Positions 27,911 through 36,801 of a stretch of 37,975 bases of DNA are shown piece after piece. This DNA comes from Nitrospinota bacterium (GTDB taxonomy: Bacteria; Nitrospinota; Nitrospinia; Nitrospinales; JACRGP01), in assembly GCA_016207065.1 (NCBI GenBank), contig JACQQK010000041.1:1-37975 (forward strand), given 5' to 3'. The notes beneath the pieces are model-generated. The model was not told the DNA's origin. It searched no databases and was given only the letters and a program-made list of their open reading frames with translations. The position numbers were made by a program, and so were the translations under genes. Numbering within the stretch: the stretch's first letter is position 1; each line of letters begins with the position of its first letter.

Positions 27911-27950
27911 TCCCCTCCCCCCTCTTCCGTTCTTCCGTCGCGCAAATAAA

Positions 27951-27988
27951 AAAAAAGCCAGCCCGATCGAAATCGGACTGGCTTTTTC
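27951..27988. terminator. Bidirectional intrinsic terminator between convergent rSAM and small-peptide genes
   Basis: AAAAAAGCCAGcCCGAT-CGAA-ATCGGaCTGGCTTTTTCTT; A-run and T-run flank the stem. Confidence 0.9.
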
Positions 27989-28004
27989 TTAGAAAAACAC
28001 AACG

Positions 28005-28112
28005 TTACTCGATGCTTTTTCCGGAAAAGAAGTAGAACATGACTCCCAGCGCCGCAATACCCGCAAGAGCCGCCATCAGCATCTTGTCCACTCCAAAATC
28101 GAGCCATTCCAT
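28005..28112 (-). CDS. 35-aa single-TM peptide
   Basis: MEWLDFGVDKMLMAALAGIAALGVMFYFFSGKSIE*, preceded by AGGAGGTGATGTT (strong Shine-Dalgarno) and followed by the terminator at 27951-27988. Only covered as the tail of spurious ORF 28005..28310. Confidence 0.8.
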   Translation of the reverse strand: MEWLDFGVDKMLMAALAGIAALGVMFYFFSGKSIE

Positions 28113-28335
28113 AACATCACCTCCTGAATGACCGTTATTAAAAACGCATCCTCTGATCATGCGTCTGCTTCTTGGGGAATCGTGATTTAAAGGAACGGCC
28201 CGGTTTACGCAAACCCGGTTTTTCCGGCGCATAAAAAACGCCCCTTGGAAATAATGATGCGCCGCCGTTTCAAAAAGATTCTTTTTTAATTTGGTGGCGG
28301 CCAAGACCAAGCGACAAAAAAACGCTAAAAACAGT

Positions 28336-28370
28336 CCCCCTCCTTTTCAGTCCGATTAAAAAGAAGGGGG
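28336..28370 (-). terminator. Probable intrinsic terminator downstream of the 28404-28835 gene
   Basis: Stem CCCCCTcCTTTT / AAAAGaAGGGGG; minus-strand reading followed by ACTGTTTTTA. Confidence 0.55.
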
Positions 28371-28403
28371 TGCGTGTTGAAAGCATTCGACTTTTCTCCT
28401 CTC

Positions 28404-28835
28404 TTACTTACGGCACTCCACGTCGATCAGAGCGTTTCCGGGGGTGGAATTAATAATGCGAACTTCCTTTTCCGGATCCCCTCCGGGAGTCATCAGGTTG
28501 TAAGCCTTTTGGGACTTGGGCTGTAATTGCACATTGACCTCGTCTTCCCCCATGATCACCTTCAACTCAGCGATGCTATCGGACCTGTTCTCCACTCTGA
28601 ATTCATTTTCTTTACAGAACGTGCCCATTCCCGAACCCAATGTCGCCTCGTGCTTGAACTCCTTCGTAAACTCCGTCATCGAGGGAGGAGCCATCCAGAT
28701 ATCATCGTACCACCCATCCCCATCGGTACGAAAGTCCGTATATGGGTTCGTATAGGTACCCGCCCACGAATAGGTTGCCAAGACCAACACGAAAAGCGTT
28801 GTCAAGGCAAGAATTATAGAATCCCGGTTTTTCAT
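28404..28835 (-). CDS. Small secreted protein of unknown function
   Basis: 143 aa; signal peptide MKNRDSIILALTTLFVLVLATYSWA; GAGGAGGAATT RBS upstream; two Cys in the mature part (GTFCKENEF, DVECRK). Confidence 0.8.
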   Translation of the reverse strand: MKNRDSIILALTTLFVLVLATYSWAGTYTNPYTDFRTDGDGWYDDIWMAPPSMTEFTKEFKHEATLGSGMGTFCKENEFRVENRSDSIAELKVIMGEDEVNVQLQPKSQKAYNLMTPGGDPEKEVRIINSTPGNALIDVECRK

Positions 28836-28866
28836 CGCAATTCCTCCTCAAGCAAGAAATAATTTC

Positions 28867-28901
28867 AACCAAATACTTGGTTCATTTACACGGACCGGTC
28901 C
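28867..28901. promoter_or_regulatory. Two palindromes upstream of the secreted-protein gene: AACCAA-ATAC-TTGGTT (28867-28882) and GGACCGGTCC (28892-28901)
   Basis: Perfect inverted repeats read directly; located ~30-65 nt upstream of the 28835 start codon. Confidence 0.4.
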
Positions 28902-29190
28902 TTTTCTCCGCAAAGCATTTGCAAAATTCTTGTCCAGGCATTACATTTCATTCATGTCGCATGCCAAAACAGATTCCCAGATAACACATTGAATTTAAAT
29001 GATTTAATAAAAATCATGCGGACAGGAAAAACGGAGGAAAACGGTTGATTTTAGCCAGCCCTCTTTTTTTGATTAAATAATATTTATTTTTCAAATAGTT
29101 AGTTAAATTTAAAAATCAAGATAATTTTCGAAAAGTTGATTTCCCTAAAGGCTCTCGGATTCTAAAGTTTCTTTTTTGGAGTTTTTTTCC

Positions 29191-30693
29191 GTGAAATACC
29201 TTGAATACGCTTTTGTCCCCGAGTTGGATGGCCTGTTCTTGGTCAACAAAGAACAGGGTCTTGGCCTGTTCAATGCTTCGAGCGAAGAACTGTTCGACCT
29301 TGCCCAAGAGGAAATTCAGGAAAAAGCGCTTCAGGCGCTGACGAATTTCAAGGCATCGCTGGAAACCGAATCAGGAAACGGGGCCGAAACCTTTTTTAAA
29401 GACATTCCTTGGAAAAGGAAAATCGACGTTTTCTCCCAAAACACCGGAAAAAAGATAAGCGTGGAAGTCGTTTACATTCCCATTTTCGACTGGAAAAATC
29501 GCAATGTCGTTTCGGTACTCGGCGTTTTTAAAGACCTGAGCCGCGCAAGGAAACCGGAATCCCCGCAAGAGAAATTGGGCAACCTTCGAAACGAGTTGGA
29601 AGCGCAATTCGATTTTTCCGGCATTGTGGCGGTTTCTCCAAAAATGCTCGACGCGTTGAAGCAGGCGGGGGAGGTTGCCCGGCAAAGCGCCACCGTCATG
29701 CTTTTGGGCGAAAGCGGCACCGGCAAGGAGCTTTTAGCCAAGGCCATTCACAAGAACAGTCCGCGCTCGGCGAAACCTTTCGTGGCGATCAATTGCTCCG
29801 CTTTTCCGGATACGCTGATCGAGAGCGAGCTTTTCGGTTTCGAAAAGGGGGCCTTCACGGGCGCGGACAAACCGAAGGTGGGGAAAGTGCAATTGGCGGA
29901 CCAGGGTACGCTCTTCCTGGACGAAGTGACGGAAATGAGCGCCTCCGCGCAAGCCAAGATTCTCCGCGTAATTCAAGAACGCGAATTCGAGCCATTGGGC
30001 GGCGTCAAAACCATCCGGGTAAACATCAGGATTATCGCCGCGACAAACAAAAATATCGAACAATGGGTCGCGGATGGCGGATTCCGGAAAGACCTTTATT
30101 ACCGCTTATTTGTCTATCCGATCCAAATCCCGCCGCTCCGGGAAAGACGAGACGATATTCCGGCGCTGATCGATTTTTTCATCCCCAAATTAAACGAAAA
30201 AACAGGAAAAAAAATTATAGACATCTCCCCGCAAGCCGGAAAAATACTCGCGTGCTATCGATGGCCCGGCAACATCCGTGAACTGCAGAACGTCTTGGAA
30301 CGGATGACGATCCTGGCGCAAGGCCCGCGCCTTGAAGTCTCCGACGTTCCCGGGTATCTAACGCAAGACCCCCTGAGGAATATCGGCTATATGAGCGAAA
30401 TGGAATCCATCCCCGAAGGCTTTACCTTGGAAAAATATATGCAACTATTCGAAGCCACGGTGATTATCCACGCCTTGAAAAAATGCGCTTTCGACAAGGG
30501 AAAAACCGCGGACATGCTAGGGTTAAGCCTTGCGCAATTCAAATATAAACTTTCCAAGGTCAGGGGAAATGCCAAAAGGTATTTTTGCCGTAACTTTTTA
30601 ACGGCCCTTTGCACCCACTGCGCTGAGACTTCGCCGGAGAGTTGCGAATCCCGTTCGTTGGCGCAATGCACCATCGCCTCCGAGTTCTTGTGA
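29191..30693 (+). CDS. Sigma54-dependent transcriptional activator (PAS-like N-terminus, AAA+, Fis HTH, Cys-rich tail)
   Basis: GESGTGKELLAKAIHKNSPRSAKPFVAINCSAFPDTLIESELFGFEKGAFTGADKPKVGKVQLADQGTLFLDEV; GAFTGA intact; Fis-like KGKTADMLGLSLAQFKYKL. GTG start at 29191 with GGAG upstream favoured over TTG at 29176. Confidence 0.92.
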   Translation: MKYLEYAFVPELDGLFLVNKEQGLGLFNASSEELFDLAQEEIQEKALQALTNFKASLETESGNGAETFFKDIPWKRKIDVFSQNTGKKISVEVVYIPIFDWKNRNVVSVLGVFKDLSRARKPESPQEKLGNLRNELEAQFDFSGIVAVSPKMLDALKQAGEVARQSATVMLLGESGTGKELLAKAIHKNSPRSAKPFVAINCSAFPDTLIESELFGFEKGAFTGADKPKVGKVQLADQGTLFLDEVTEMSASAQAKILRVIQEREFEPLGGVKTIRVNIRIIAATNKNIEQWVADGGFRKDLYYRLFVYPIQIPPLRERRDDIPALIDFFIPKLNEKTGKKIIDISPQAGKILACYRWPGNIRELQNVLERMTILAQGPRLEVSDVPGYLTQDPLRNIGYMSEMESIPEGFTLEKYMQLFEATVIIHALKKCAFDKGKTADMLGLSLAQFKYKLSKVRGNAKRYFCRNFLTALCTHCAETSPESCESRSLAQCTIASEFL

Positions 30694-30855
30694 ACGGCGA
30701 ACGGGGGGAGGAAAGAAATGACCTAAAAACCGGAACATCCATTCCCATTAAAAGCGGCGAAGCTCAAAAAGAAGATGCGGTATCGTTTTGTTGCGCCGAA
30801 GGCGGCGCATTTTCGCGCGGACTTGAAACGTTTCCCAAAACCTTGGAGCGTTTCG

Positions 30856-32577
30856 ATGAGAAACCTTTTCATACTATTAGCGGCAGTCCTTGTCGTGATG
30901 GGATCCTCTCCGGTTGCCACAACCGCCGACGATCCTTCCGCCGTCCTTTTCCGAGCCATGGAAGAGGAGATGGCCCGGTCGCTAACCCAACTCAAGTTCG
31001 ACGATTTTCCCCCGCCTTACTACGTTAATTACCAGATACGCGATCGTTCCCATCATGAGATCATCGGCGGTTTAGGCGCCTTACTGGACTCCACTACGAG
31101 CGAAAACCGCTCCCTGTACGTGGAAGTCCGAGTGGGGAGTCCAAAATTCGACAGTTCGACCCTCGACAGCCACGAAGTCCAGATTGACCAATTCGTGCCT
31201 TTGGACAACGACCTTTACGCCTTAAAGCGCGCCCTCTGGTACGAGACGGACTTGCGCTACAAACAGGCGATCATGAATCTCATCAAAAAAAAGGGGCGCC
31301 TCCTCAACAGGATGGAAAATTACGAGCTCCCGGATTTTTCGCCGGGGAATCCGCCGGTTGTCCGGATTGAAGAAATCCCCAAACTTCCAGCGATCCTCTC
31401 TCGATGGAAAGATCTCGCAAGAAAGGTTTCAGCCCGTTTCATAAAGGCCTCCCAAATCGAGAAATCCAGAGTCAAATTCACCGCCGATCAATATGCGCGG
31501 CGCCATCTGGATTCCGATGGCAATAGAATTCAAGACAATTCCTCGCGTTTTTGGGCGATTCTGGAAGGTTGGACAAAAACGGAAACCGGGTTCCAGATCC
31601 ACGACGAGGAGTCGGTCTATTTTTCCGACCCTGAAAAATTTCCGTCCGAGGAAGAGCTGGCACGGAGAGCCGACCGCTTGATCCATCGGATGAACGCCTT
31701 GACACAGGCCCAGAAAATGGAGCCTTATATTGGGCCGGCGATTTTCAGCCCCGAAGCGACGGCGATTTTATTCCATGAAGCGATCGGACACCGTCTGGAG
31801 GCCGACCGGTTGCGGACCGCCGAGGACGGAAGAACTCTCATGAAAAAAGTCGGCCAGCGCATTATTCCGCCGTTCCTGACCGTGGCGGACGATCCAAGGA
31901 TGCGCCAATTTCAGGGTAAAGACCTCGCGGGGAGCTACCTGATCGATGACCAGGGCCAAAAAAGCGAGGAGGCGATACTGATTGAACAAGGAATCCTCAA
32001 GAGTTTTCTCCTTTCCCGGTCTCCGATCCCCAGCTTCAACAAAACCAACGGACATGCGAGGAGCGACGGCGCCAGAACGCCGATGTCGCGGATGGGCAAT
32101 TTGATCATTCGCTCGCAAAACGCCCTGCCCGCCGAGCAATTGAAAAGGAGGTTGATCGAGGAAGTTAAAAGACAAAATAAACCCTTTGGCTTGATCATAA
32201 AGAAAATGATCAGCGGGGAGACCCAGACAGAGGCTAGAAACTTTCAAATTTTTAAGGGAAAACCGCTGTACTTGTACAAGGTTTATCCCGAAGACGGACG
32301 CGAGGAGATGGCGCGCGGCGTGGAATTTTTAGGCACCCCGCTGTCCCTGATCGACAAAATAATCGTCACGGGAGACGATGTGGAAGCGGTCAACGGCTTT
32401 TGCGAAGCCGAGTCCGGATCCATTCCCGTGACCACCATTACCCCCAGCGCCCTTTTGTCCGAGGTGGAACTGCAGACCTCGCGCGAGATCGGTTTGCGGC
32501 GCCCCCTCCTTCCCCCGCCTTCTCCGGAACGACTCGTCGGCGAGGAAGAGAACGGAGGAAATACGAAAGAACGATAG
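30856..32577 (+). CDS. TldD/PmbA-family metallopeptidase with signal peptide
   Basis: HEAIGHRLEADRL zinc motif; GTPLSLIDKIIVTGDDVEAVNGFCEAESGSIPVTTITPSALLSEVELQ; signal peptide MRNLFILLAAVLVVMGSSPVATTADD. Start moved from 30775 to 30856. Confidence 0.85.
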   Translation: MRNLFILLAAVLVVMGSSPVATTADDPSAVLFRAMEEEMARSLTQLKFDDFPPPYYVNYQIRDRSHHEIIGGLGALLDSTTSENRSLYVEVRVGSPKFDSSTLDSHEVQIDQFVPLDNDLYALKRALWYETDLRYKQAIMNLIKKKGRLLNRMENYELPDFSPGNPPVVRIEEIPKLPAILSRWKDLARKVSARFIKASQIEKSRVKFTADQYARRHLDSDGNRIQDNSSRFWAILEGWTKTETGFQIHDEESVYFSDPEKFPSEEELARRADRLIHRMNALTQAQKMEPYIGPAIFSPEATAILFHEAIGHRLEADRLRTAEDGRTLMKKVGQRIIPPFLTVADDPRMRQFQGKDLAGSYLIDDQGQKSEEAILIEQGILKSFLLSRSPIPSFNKTNGHARSDGARTPMSRMGNLIIRSQNALPAEQLKRRLIEEVKRQNKPFGLIIKKMISGETQTEARNFQIFKGKPLYLYKVYPEDGREEMARGVEFLGTPLSLIDKIIVTGDDVEAVNGFCEAESGSIPVTTITPSALLSEVELQTSREIGLRRPLLPPPSPERLVGEEENGGNTKER

Positions 32578-32662
32578 AGGCAGTATATTTATCTTGGAAG
32601 AAATACCGGCTATTCGGTCTTAAGAACTCTTGGCGAATGTTCCAACCCGGAAGGGGGCCACC

Positions 32663-33298
32663 ATGCAAATATCCTTTAAACCCCTCTCAATCCTGGCGGC
32701 TTTTTTCATCGTCGCTCTGACCGCCTCCGAATCCGCGGCTGACGGCGATCTGACGCTCATCGCAAGATCCGGGGAAGGCAGACAAAAAATCAGACTCGCG
32801 GAAGAAGGAGGAATTCTGAAGGGGGACATCAAGGAAGGGCTTGCCTTTGTCGCCCCCCTAAGGGCCTCGTACCAGAAAGATGTTTTTATAATCGGCGTAG
32901 GAAACAAAAATTACGCGATCGATCGCCTGGACTTGGGGGAATTCATCAGTTATGGCGGCCTTATTTTTGACGACCGCGGGTTCTCGGCCCAGGCGGAGAA
33001 AAAGGGCGACAGCTGGATCGTTTCTGGTACTATTGAGGACGAGATGCGCCATCTGGTAAATTTCGACGCCGTCGCGGACGACAAAAAAGGCCTTCTTAAA
33101 TTATCATGGGGCGACAACTTCGTGAATTTAAGAAAGACCCCCGATAAAGGCAAAGGAACCTGTCTGGGGAATATGATCAAGGAAAGTTCCGAGAAAATGG
33201 TTTTTTTTTGGTGCGCAAGCTCCGGAAGCCTCATGGATGCATTTTTCAATAATCCAGATCAGATCATCGCGTGGCTGATCCTGTTATTTATCCGCTGA
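32663..33298 (+). CDS. Secreted protein of unknown function
   Basis: Signal peptide MQISFKPLSILAAFFIVALTASESAADG; no recognised domain; hydrophobic C-terminus IIAWLILLFIR. ORF open from 32630. Confidence 0.7.
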   Translation: MQISFKPLSILAAFFIVALTASESAADGDLTLIARSGEGRQKIRLAEEGGILKGDIKEGLAFVAPLRASYQKDVFIIGVGNKNYAIDRLDLGEFISYGGLIFDDRGFSAQAEKKGDSWIVSGTIEDEMRHLVNFDAVADDKKGLLKLSWGDNFVNLRKTPDKGKGTCLGNMIKESSEKMVFFWCASSGSLMDAFFNNPDQIIAWLILLFIR

Positions 33299-33377
33299 AT
33301 TTCCCAAAACACCCACGCTCGGGAGAGGGAGTGTTACAATTCAACCTGTTTGCCTTTCTGGAAAGGAGTCAAGGGTC

Positions 33378-34244
33378 ATGCGTATTCTCTACCCCCTGGC
33401 CAAGAGGTACATCGCGGGACAAGATTTGGAAACGGCGTTGAGGTCCCTCGACGCGCTCAACCATTCCGGTTATCTTTCCACTGTAGATATTTTGGGAGAA
33501 AACACCTCCACCGCGGACCAGGCCCGGGCCGCCAAACAGGAATACCTGGACCTTCTGCGCGAAATCGAATCCATCTCGACCACGATGGACCTCTCCATCA
33601 AGCTGACGCAGATGGGCCTCGATATCGATCCCGAACTGTGCAAGAGCAACGTCGAGGAAATATTGAGGGCGGCCAAACATCACTCCGCGCGGTTCGACAT
33701 GGAAGGGTCGCGCTACACCGAACGCACGGTCCGGATGTGTCTCGACCTGAGGAAATCCTGTCCCAGCCTGGGTCAGGCGGTCCAAGCCTATTTGTATCGC
33801 ACCGCCGCCGACGTGGACCAGTTGGTCCAAAACGGCGTTTCCGTGCGGTTGTGCAAGGGGGCCTACAAGGAACCCCCGGAAATCGCCTACCAGTCCATGG
33901 ACGACATCCGGGAGAATTTCCGCAAGCTCGCTTTCAAATTGCTGAAAGAAGGGTTCCTGCCCGCCATCGCCACGCACGACGAATACTTGATCCAGGAAGT
34001 CATCTCCTTCGCGCAAAGGGAGAAGATCGACAAGCGGTCGTTCTATATGGAAATGCTGTACGGGGTGCGGCGCGACCTCCACAAGTTCCTTCTGGACAAG
34101 GGCTATCAGGTCCGCATTTACGTCCCTTATGGCAAATCCTGGCTACCCTACACGTTGCGGCGCCTGGCGGAGAGAAAAGAAAATATCTTCTTCGTGCTCA
34201 AGCACCTGTTCCGCGAGACCATGGGATTGCGAAAACTGCACTGA
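33378..34244 (+). CDS. Proline dehydrogenase (monofunctional)
   Basis: YIAGQDLETALRSLDALNHSGYLSTVDILGENT...SIKLTQMGLDID...VSVRLCKGAYKEP...ATHDEYLIQE...YMEMLYGVRRDL...VRIYVPYGKSWLPYTLRRLAER. Confidence 0.95.
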   Translation: MRILYPLAKRYIAGQDLETALRSLDALNHSGYLSTVDILGENTSTADQARAAKQEYLDLLREIESISTTMDLSIKLTQMGLDIDPELCKSNVEEILRAAKHHSARFDMEGSRYTERTVRMCLDLRKSCPSLGQAVQAYLYRTAADVDQLVQNGVSVRLCKGAYKEPPEIAYQSMDDIRENFRKLAFKLLKEGFLPAIATHDEYLIQEVISFAQREKIDKRSFYMEMLYGVRRDLHKFLLDKGYQVRIYVPYGKSWLPYTLRRLAERKENIFFVLKHLFRETMGLRKLH

Positions 34245-34287
34245 GCCGGTTGACGACGAACAGGTTGCCGGAAAAGTCCCTTCCGAC

Positions 34288-34363
34288 CCAAAACCGTCAT
34301 GCCGTGCAGGCGGGCATCCAGAAAACTCATAGCGCTGGATTCCCGCCGACGCGGGAATGACAA
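34288..34363. repeat. Palindromic repeat of the GTCATTCCCGCG...CTGGATTCCCGC type
   Basis: gtcatgccgtgcaggcgggcatccag ... ctggattcccgccgacgcgggaatgac. Confidence 0.8.
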
Positions 34364-34423
34364 CCAAAGACGATAAAATAGTTTTTTAACGCCCCGCAAG
34401 GCCGACCGAACCCGGACCGAAAT

Positions 34424-35650
34424 TTGCAAATAACCATCCTGACCACTTCCTTCCCGCGCTTTGACGGCGATTTCGCCGGCAACTTCATTCTCAAGTACGC
34501 GCGCGAGCTGTCGCGGTTGGACTGCAACGTGCGGTCGGTCGCCCCCCACGATCTCCAGGAGGATCCCGCCATGGATTTGGGCGGGGTGAAAATAGAACGC
34601 TTCAAATATTTTTTTCCTCCCGGATGGCAGATGGCGGCCTACGGCGGCGGCATCGCCAACCGGATGAAACGCAACTGGCTGACTGCATTGCAAATGCCCT
34701 TTTTCCTCGTAGCGTTCCTGTCCGCCGCGTTGCGGTCGGCGTGGAAATCCGACCTGCTCCATGCCCATTGGACAATTTCCGGGTTGGTCGGCGTCGCGGT
34801 CAAGGCCCTGACGGGACGCCCTCTTGTCGTCACCCTCTGGGGATCGGACATGCTTCTGCTGAACATTCCCATGGTCCGCCCGTTGTTCAACATCCTGGTG
34901 TCCGGCGCGGACGCCGTCGTTTGCGAAAGCTCCCAGTTCAAGGACCGGTTGACGGGCCTGGGATTCCCCGCGGGTAAAATTTCCGTCATCCCCAACGGGA
35001 TCGACCTTGAAATGTTCGCGGCGCGCGATAAACTGCAAGCGCGAGAACGGCTCGGCCTGGCGCTGGACAAAACCATCCTGCTGACGGCGGGCAGGCTGGA
35101 ACCTGAAAAAGGGCAAAAATACCTGTTGGAAGCGCTTCCGGAAGTTTTTCGTAACAACGAGAACGCGGTTTGCGTGTTGGTCGGCGACGGGCAATCCCGC
35201 GGAGAACTGGAAGCGCTGGGAGAGCGTTTGGGGATCGGCAGGCGCCTGATCCTCGCCGGTCAACGGGACCACCGCGAAATGCCGCTGTGGCTGAGCGCCG
35301 CGGACATTTTCGTCCTCCCCAGTTTATCGGAGGGAAATCCCAACATCGTCCGCGAGGCCTCCGCCTGCGGCCTGTCCGTAGTCGCCAGCGGAGTGGGCGG
35401 ACTGCCGGAGATGGTCCGCGACGGCGTCGACGGGCTCCTGGTCCCCGCCGGAGACGTCCCGGCCCTCGCCAGGGCCGTCCTTTCCCTGATTCAAGACCCG
35501 GAGTTGCGCCAGCGTTTTTCGCAAAACGCACGCGACCGCGCGTTGGAATCGCAATGGACGTGGGAGGCGCAAGCCCGGGCGCTCAAGGAAGTCTACCGGC
35601 GCGTCCTCGACAAACGGCACAAGCCAGCGGAGGGAAATTCTCCGTCATGA
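34424..35650 (+). CDS. GT4-type glycosyltransferase (TTG start)
   Basis: ITILTTSFPRFDGDFAGNFILKYARELSRL...VTLWGSDMLLL...VIPNGIDLEMF...LTAGRLEPEKGQKYLLEALPEV...VLPSLSEGNPNIVREASACGLSVVASGVGGLPEMV. Confidence 0.95.
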   Translation: MQITILTTSFPRFDGDFAGNFILKYARELSRLDCNVRSVAPHDLQEDPAMDLGGVKIERFKYFFPPGWQMAAYGGGIANRMKRNWLTALQMPFFLVAFLSAALRSAWKSDLLHAHWTISGLVGVAVKALTGRPLVVTLWGSDMLLLNIPMVRPLFNILVSGADAVVCESSQFKDRLTGLGFPAGKISVIPNGIDLEMFAARDKLQARERLGLALDKTILLTAGRLEPEKGQKYLLEALPEVFRNNENAVCVLVGDGQSRGELEALGERLGIGRRLILAGQRDHREMPLWLSAADIFVLPSLSEGNPNIVREASACGLSVVASGVGGLPEMVRDGVDGLLVPAGDVPALARAVLSLIQDPELRQRFSQNARDRALESQWTWEAQARALKEVYRRVLDKRHKPAEGNSPS

Positions 35651-36801
35651 AAATCCTGACGGTCTATTACAAACACAAGCCGGGCGGATTCTGCAAGCGT
35701 TTCAGGATGTCCATCGAAGCCTGGCTGGAGAGGGGATGGCAGGTCCACTACATCGCCGCGGAGCCCTACCCTTACAGCCATCCCAACTTGTTTCCCCACA
35801 TCCTGCCGAACCCGGCGCGCCGGCACGATACCCTCTGGTTCTGGGCCTGGTTCTTCCTCGCCTGTCCCTGGTACGCCCTGTTCACGGCGATAAAATACCG
35901 GCCCGCCCTCATCGCCGCCCCCTCGCCCGTGTACGCCTGCATTTGCGCCCCGGCGCGATGGATTCCACGGAAACCCATGCTGACGTTCATTTTTTCCAAA
36001 CCCCGGTTCAACACCGATTGCCGGGAAGAGTACCGGTTCCTGGAAAAGGTCGAGCGGTCGCTCGAAAAACGCGGACTCGGCGCCTCCAGCCGGGTCCTGG
36101 CAAACTCCCAGGCCGGACGTTCCGCGTGGGCAACCGAATACGGCCCGTCCGCCGAAAGGATCGAGGTTTTCCCCAACAACGTCGACGATCCGCCGTTCGA
36201 CAAACAAGCACAGAGGGAAAAACTGAGGAGCCAATTTTCGCTGGGGCCGGAACGCTTCGTCATCGCCTGCTCCGGCATCATGGAACCGCACAAGAACATG
36301 GACTTGTTGCTCGAGGCTTTCGCCAAGGTTAAAGACCCGAGGGCCAGCCTCATGCTCATCGGCGACGGGACGCAGATCGATTTTTTGAAACGTCGCGCGA
36401 GAGAATTGGGAGTCGCGGACCGGACGATCTTCACGGGATGGAGAAGGGACGCGGTGGAACTAGTCCAGGGGGCCGACCTATACGTGTTTCCGTCGCTCCG
36501 TGAGGGGATGTCCGACGCCTTGTTGGAGGCCTTGACGTGCCGCATTCCCTGCCTCGTCAGCTCCATCCCCGAGAACCGGGAAGTCGCGCGTAATCCGGAA
36601 CAGCATTTTCCGCCGAAGGATTCGCAAGGGCTGGCGGAAAAAATAACGCGGTGCATGGAAGACCGGGATTTTTACGACCGGCTCCTGCGGGCGACCCTGG
36701 AGGACAAAGCGCGGTTTGTCTTCGACTGGAAGGCCCGGTTGGTCGCGGTAGCCGAGGAAACGATGAAACTTCGAACGGAGAAATTCCCGTCACGCCCGTA
36801 G
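35647..36801 (+). CDS. Glycosyltransferase (GT-B fold, GT4-like)
   Basis: MKILTVYYKHKPGGFCKRFRMSIEAWLERGWQVHYIAAEPYPY...RIEVFPNNVDDPPF...CSGIMEPHKNMDLLLEAFAKV...DLYVFPSLREGMSDALLEALTCRIPCLVSSIPENREV. ATGA overlap with the upstream gene; ORF-track start 35170 is spurious. Confidence 0.92.
   Translation: MKILTVYYKHKPGGFCKRFRMSIEAWLERGWQVHYIAAEPYPYSHPNLFPHILPNPARRHDTLWFWAWFFLACPWYALFTAIKYRPALIAAPSPVYACICAPARWIPRKPMLTFIFSKPRFNTDCREEYRFLEKVERSLEKRGLGASSRVLANSQAGRSAWATEYGPSAERIEVFPNNVDDPPFDKQAQREKLRSQFSLGPERFVIACSGIMEPHKNMDLLLEAFAKVKDPRASLMLIGDGTQIDFLKRRARELGVADRTIFTGWRRDAVELVQGADLYVFPSLREGMSDALLEALTCRIPCLVSSIPENREVARNPEQHFPPKDSQGLAEKITRCMEDRDFYDRLLRATLEDKARFVFDWKARLVAVAEETMKLRTEKFPSRP

Noticed and set aside
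27951-27988. Hairpin as riboswitch or attenuator
   Set aside because: Stem flanked by A-run and T-run between convergent genes is simply a bidirectional intrinsic terminator.
28877-28985. Sigma54 promoter (TGGACAAGAATTTTGC, minus strand) upstream of the secreted-protein gene
   Set aside because: GG-to-GC spacing is 11 rather than the required 10 nt and the flanks match poorly, so not listed as a promoter.
35170-35646. N-terminal 159 codons of ORF 35170..36801
   Set aside because: Overlaps the GT4 gene in another frame and is Arg/Pro-rich; the real start is the ATG at 35647 overlapping the upstream stop.
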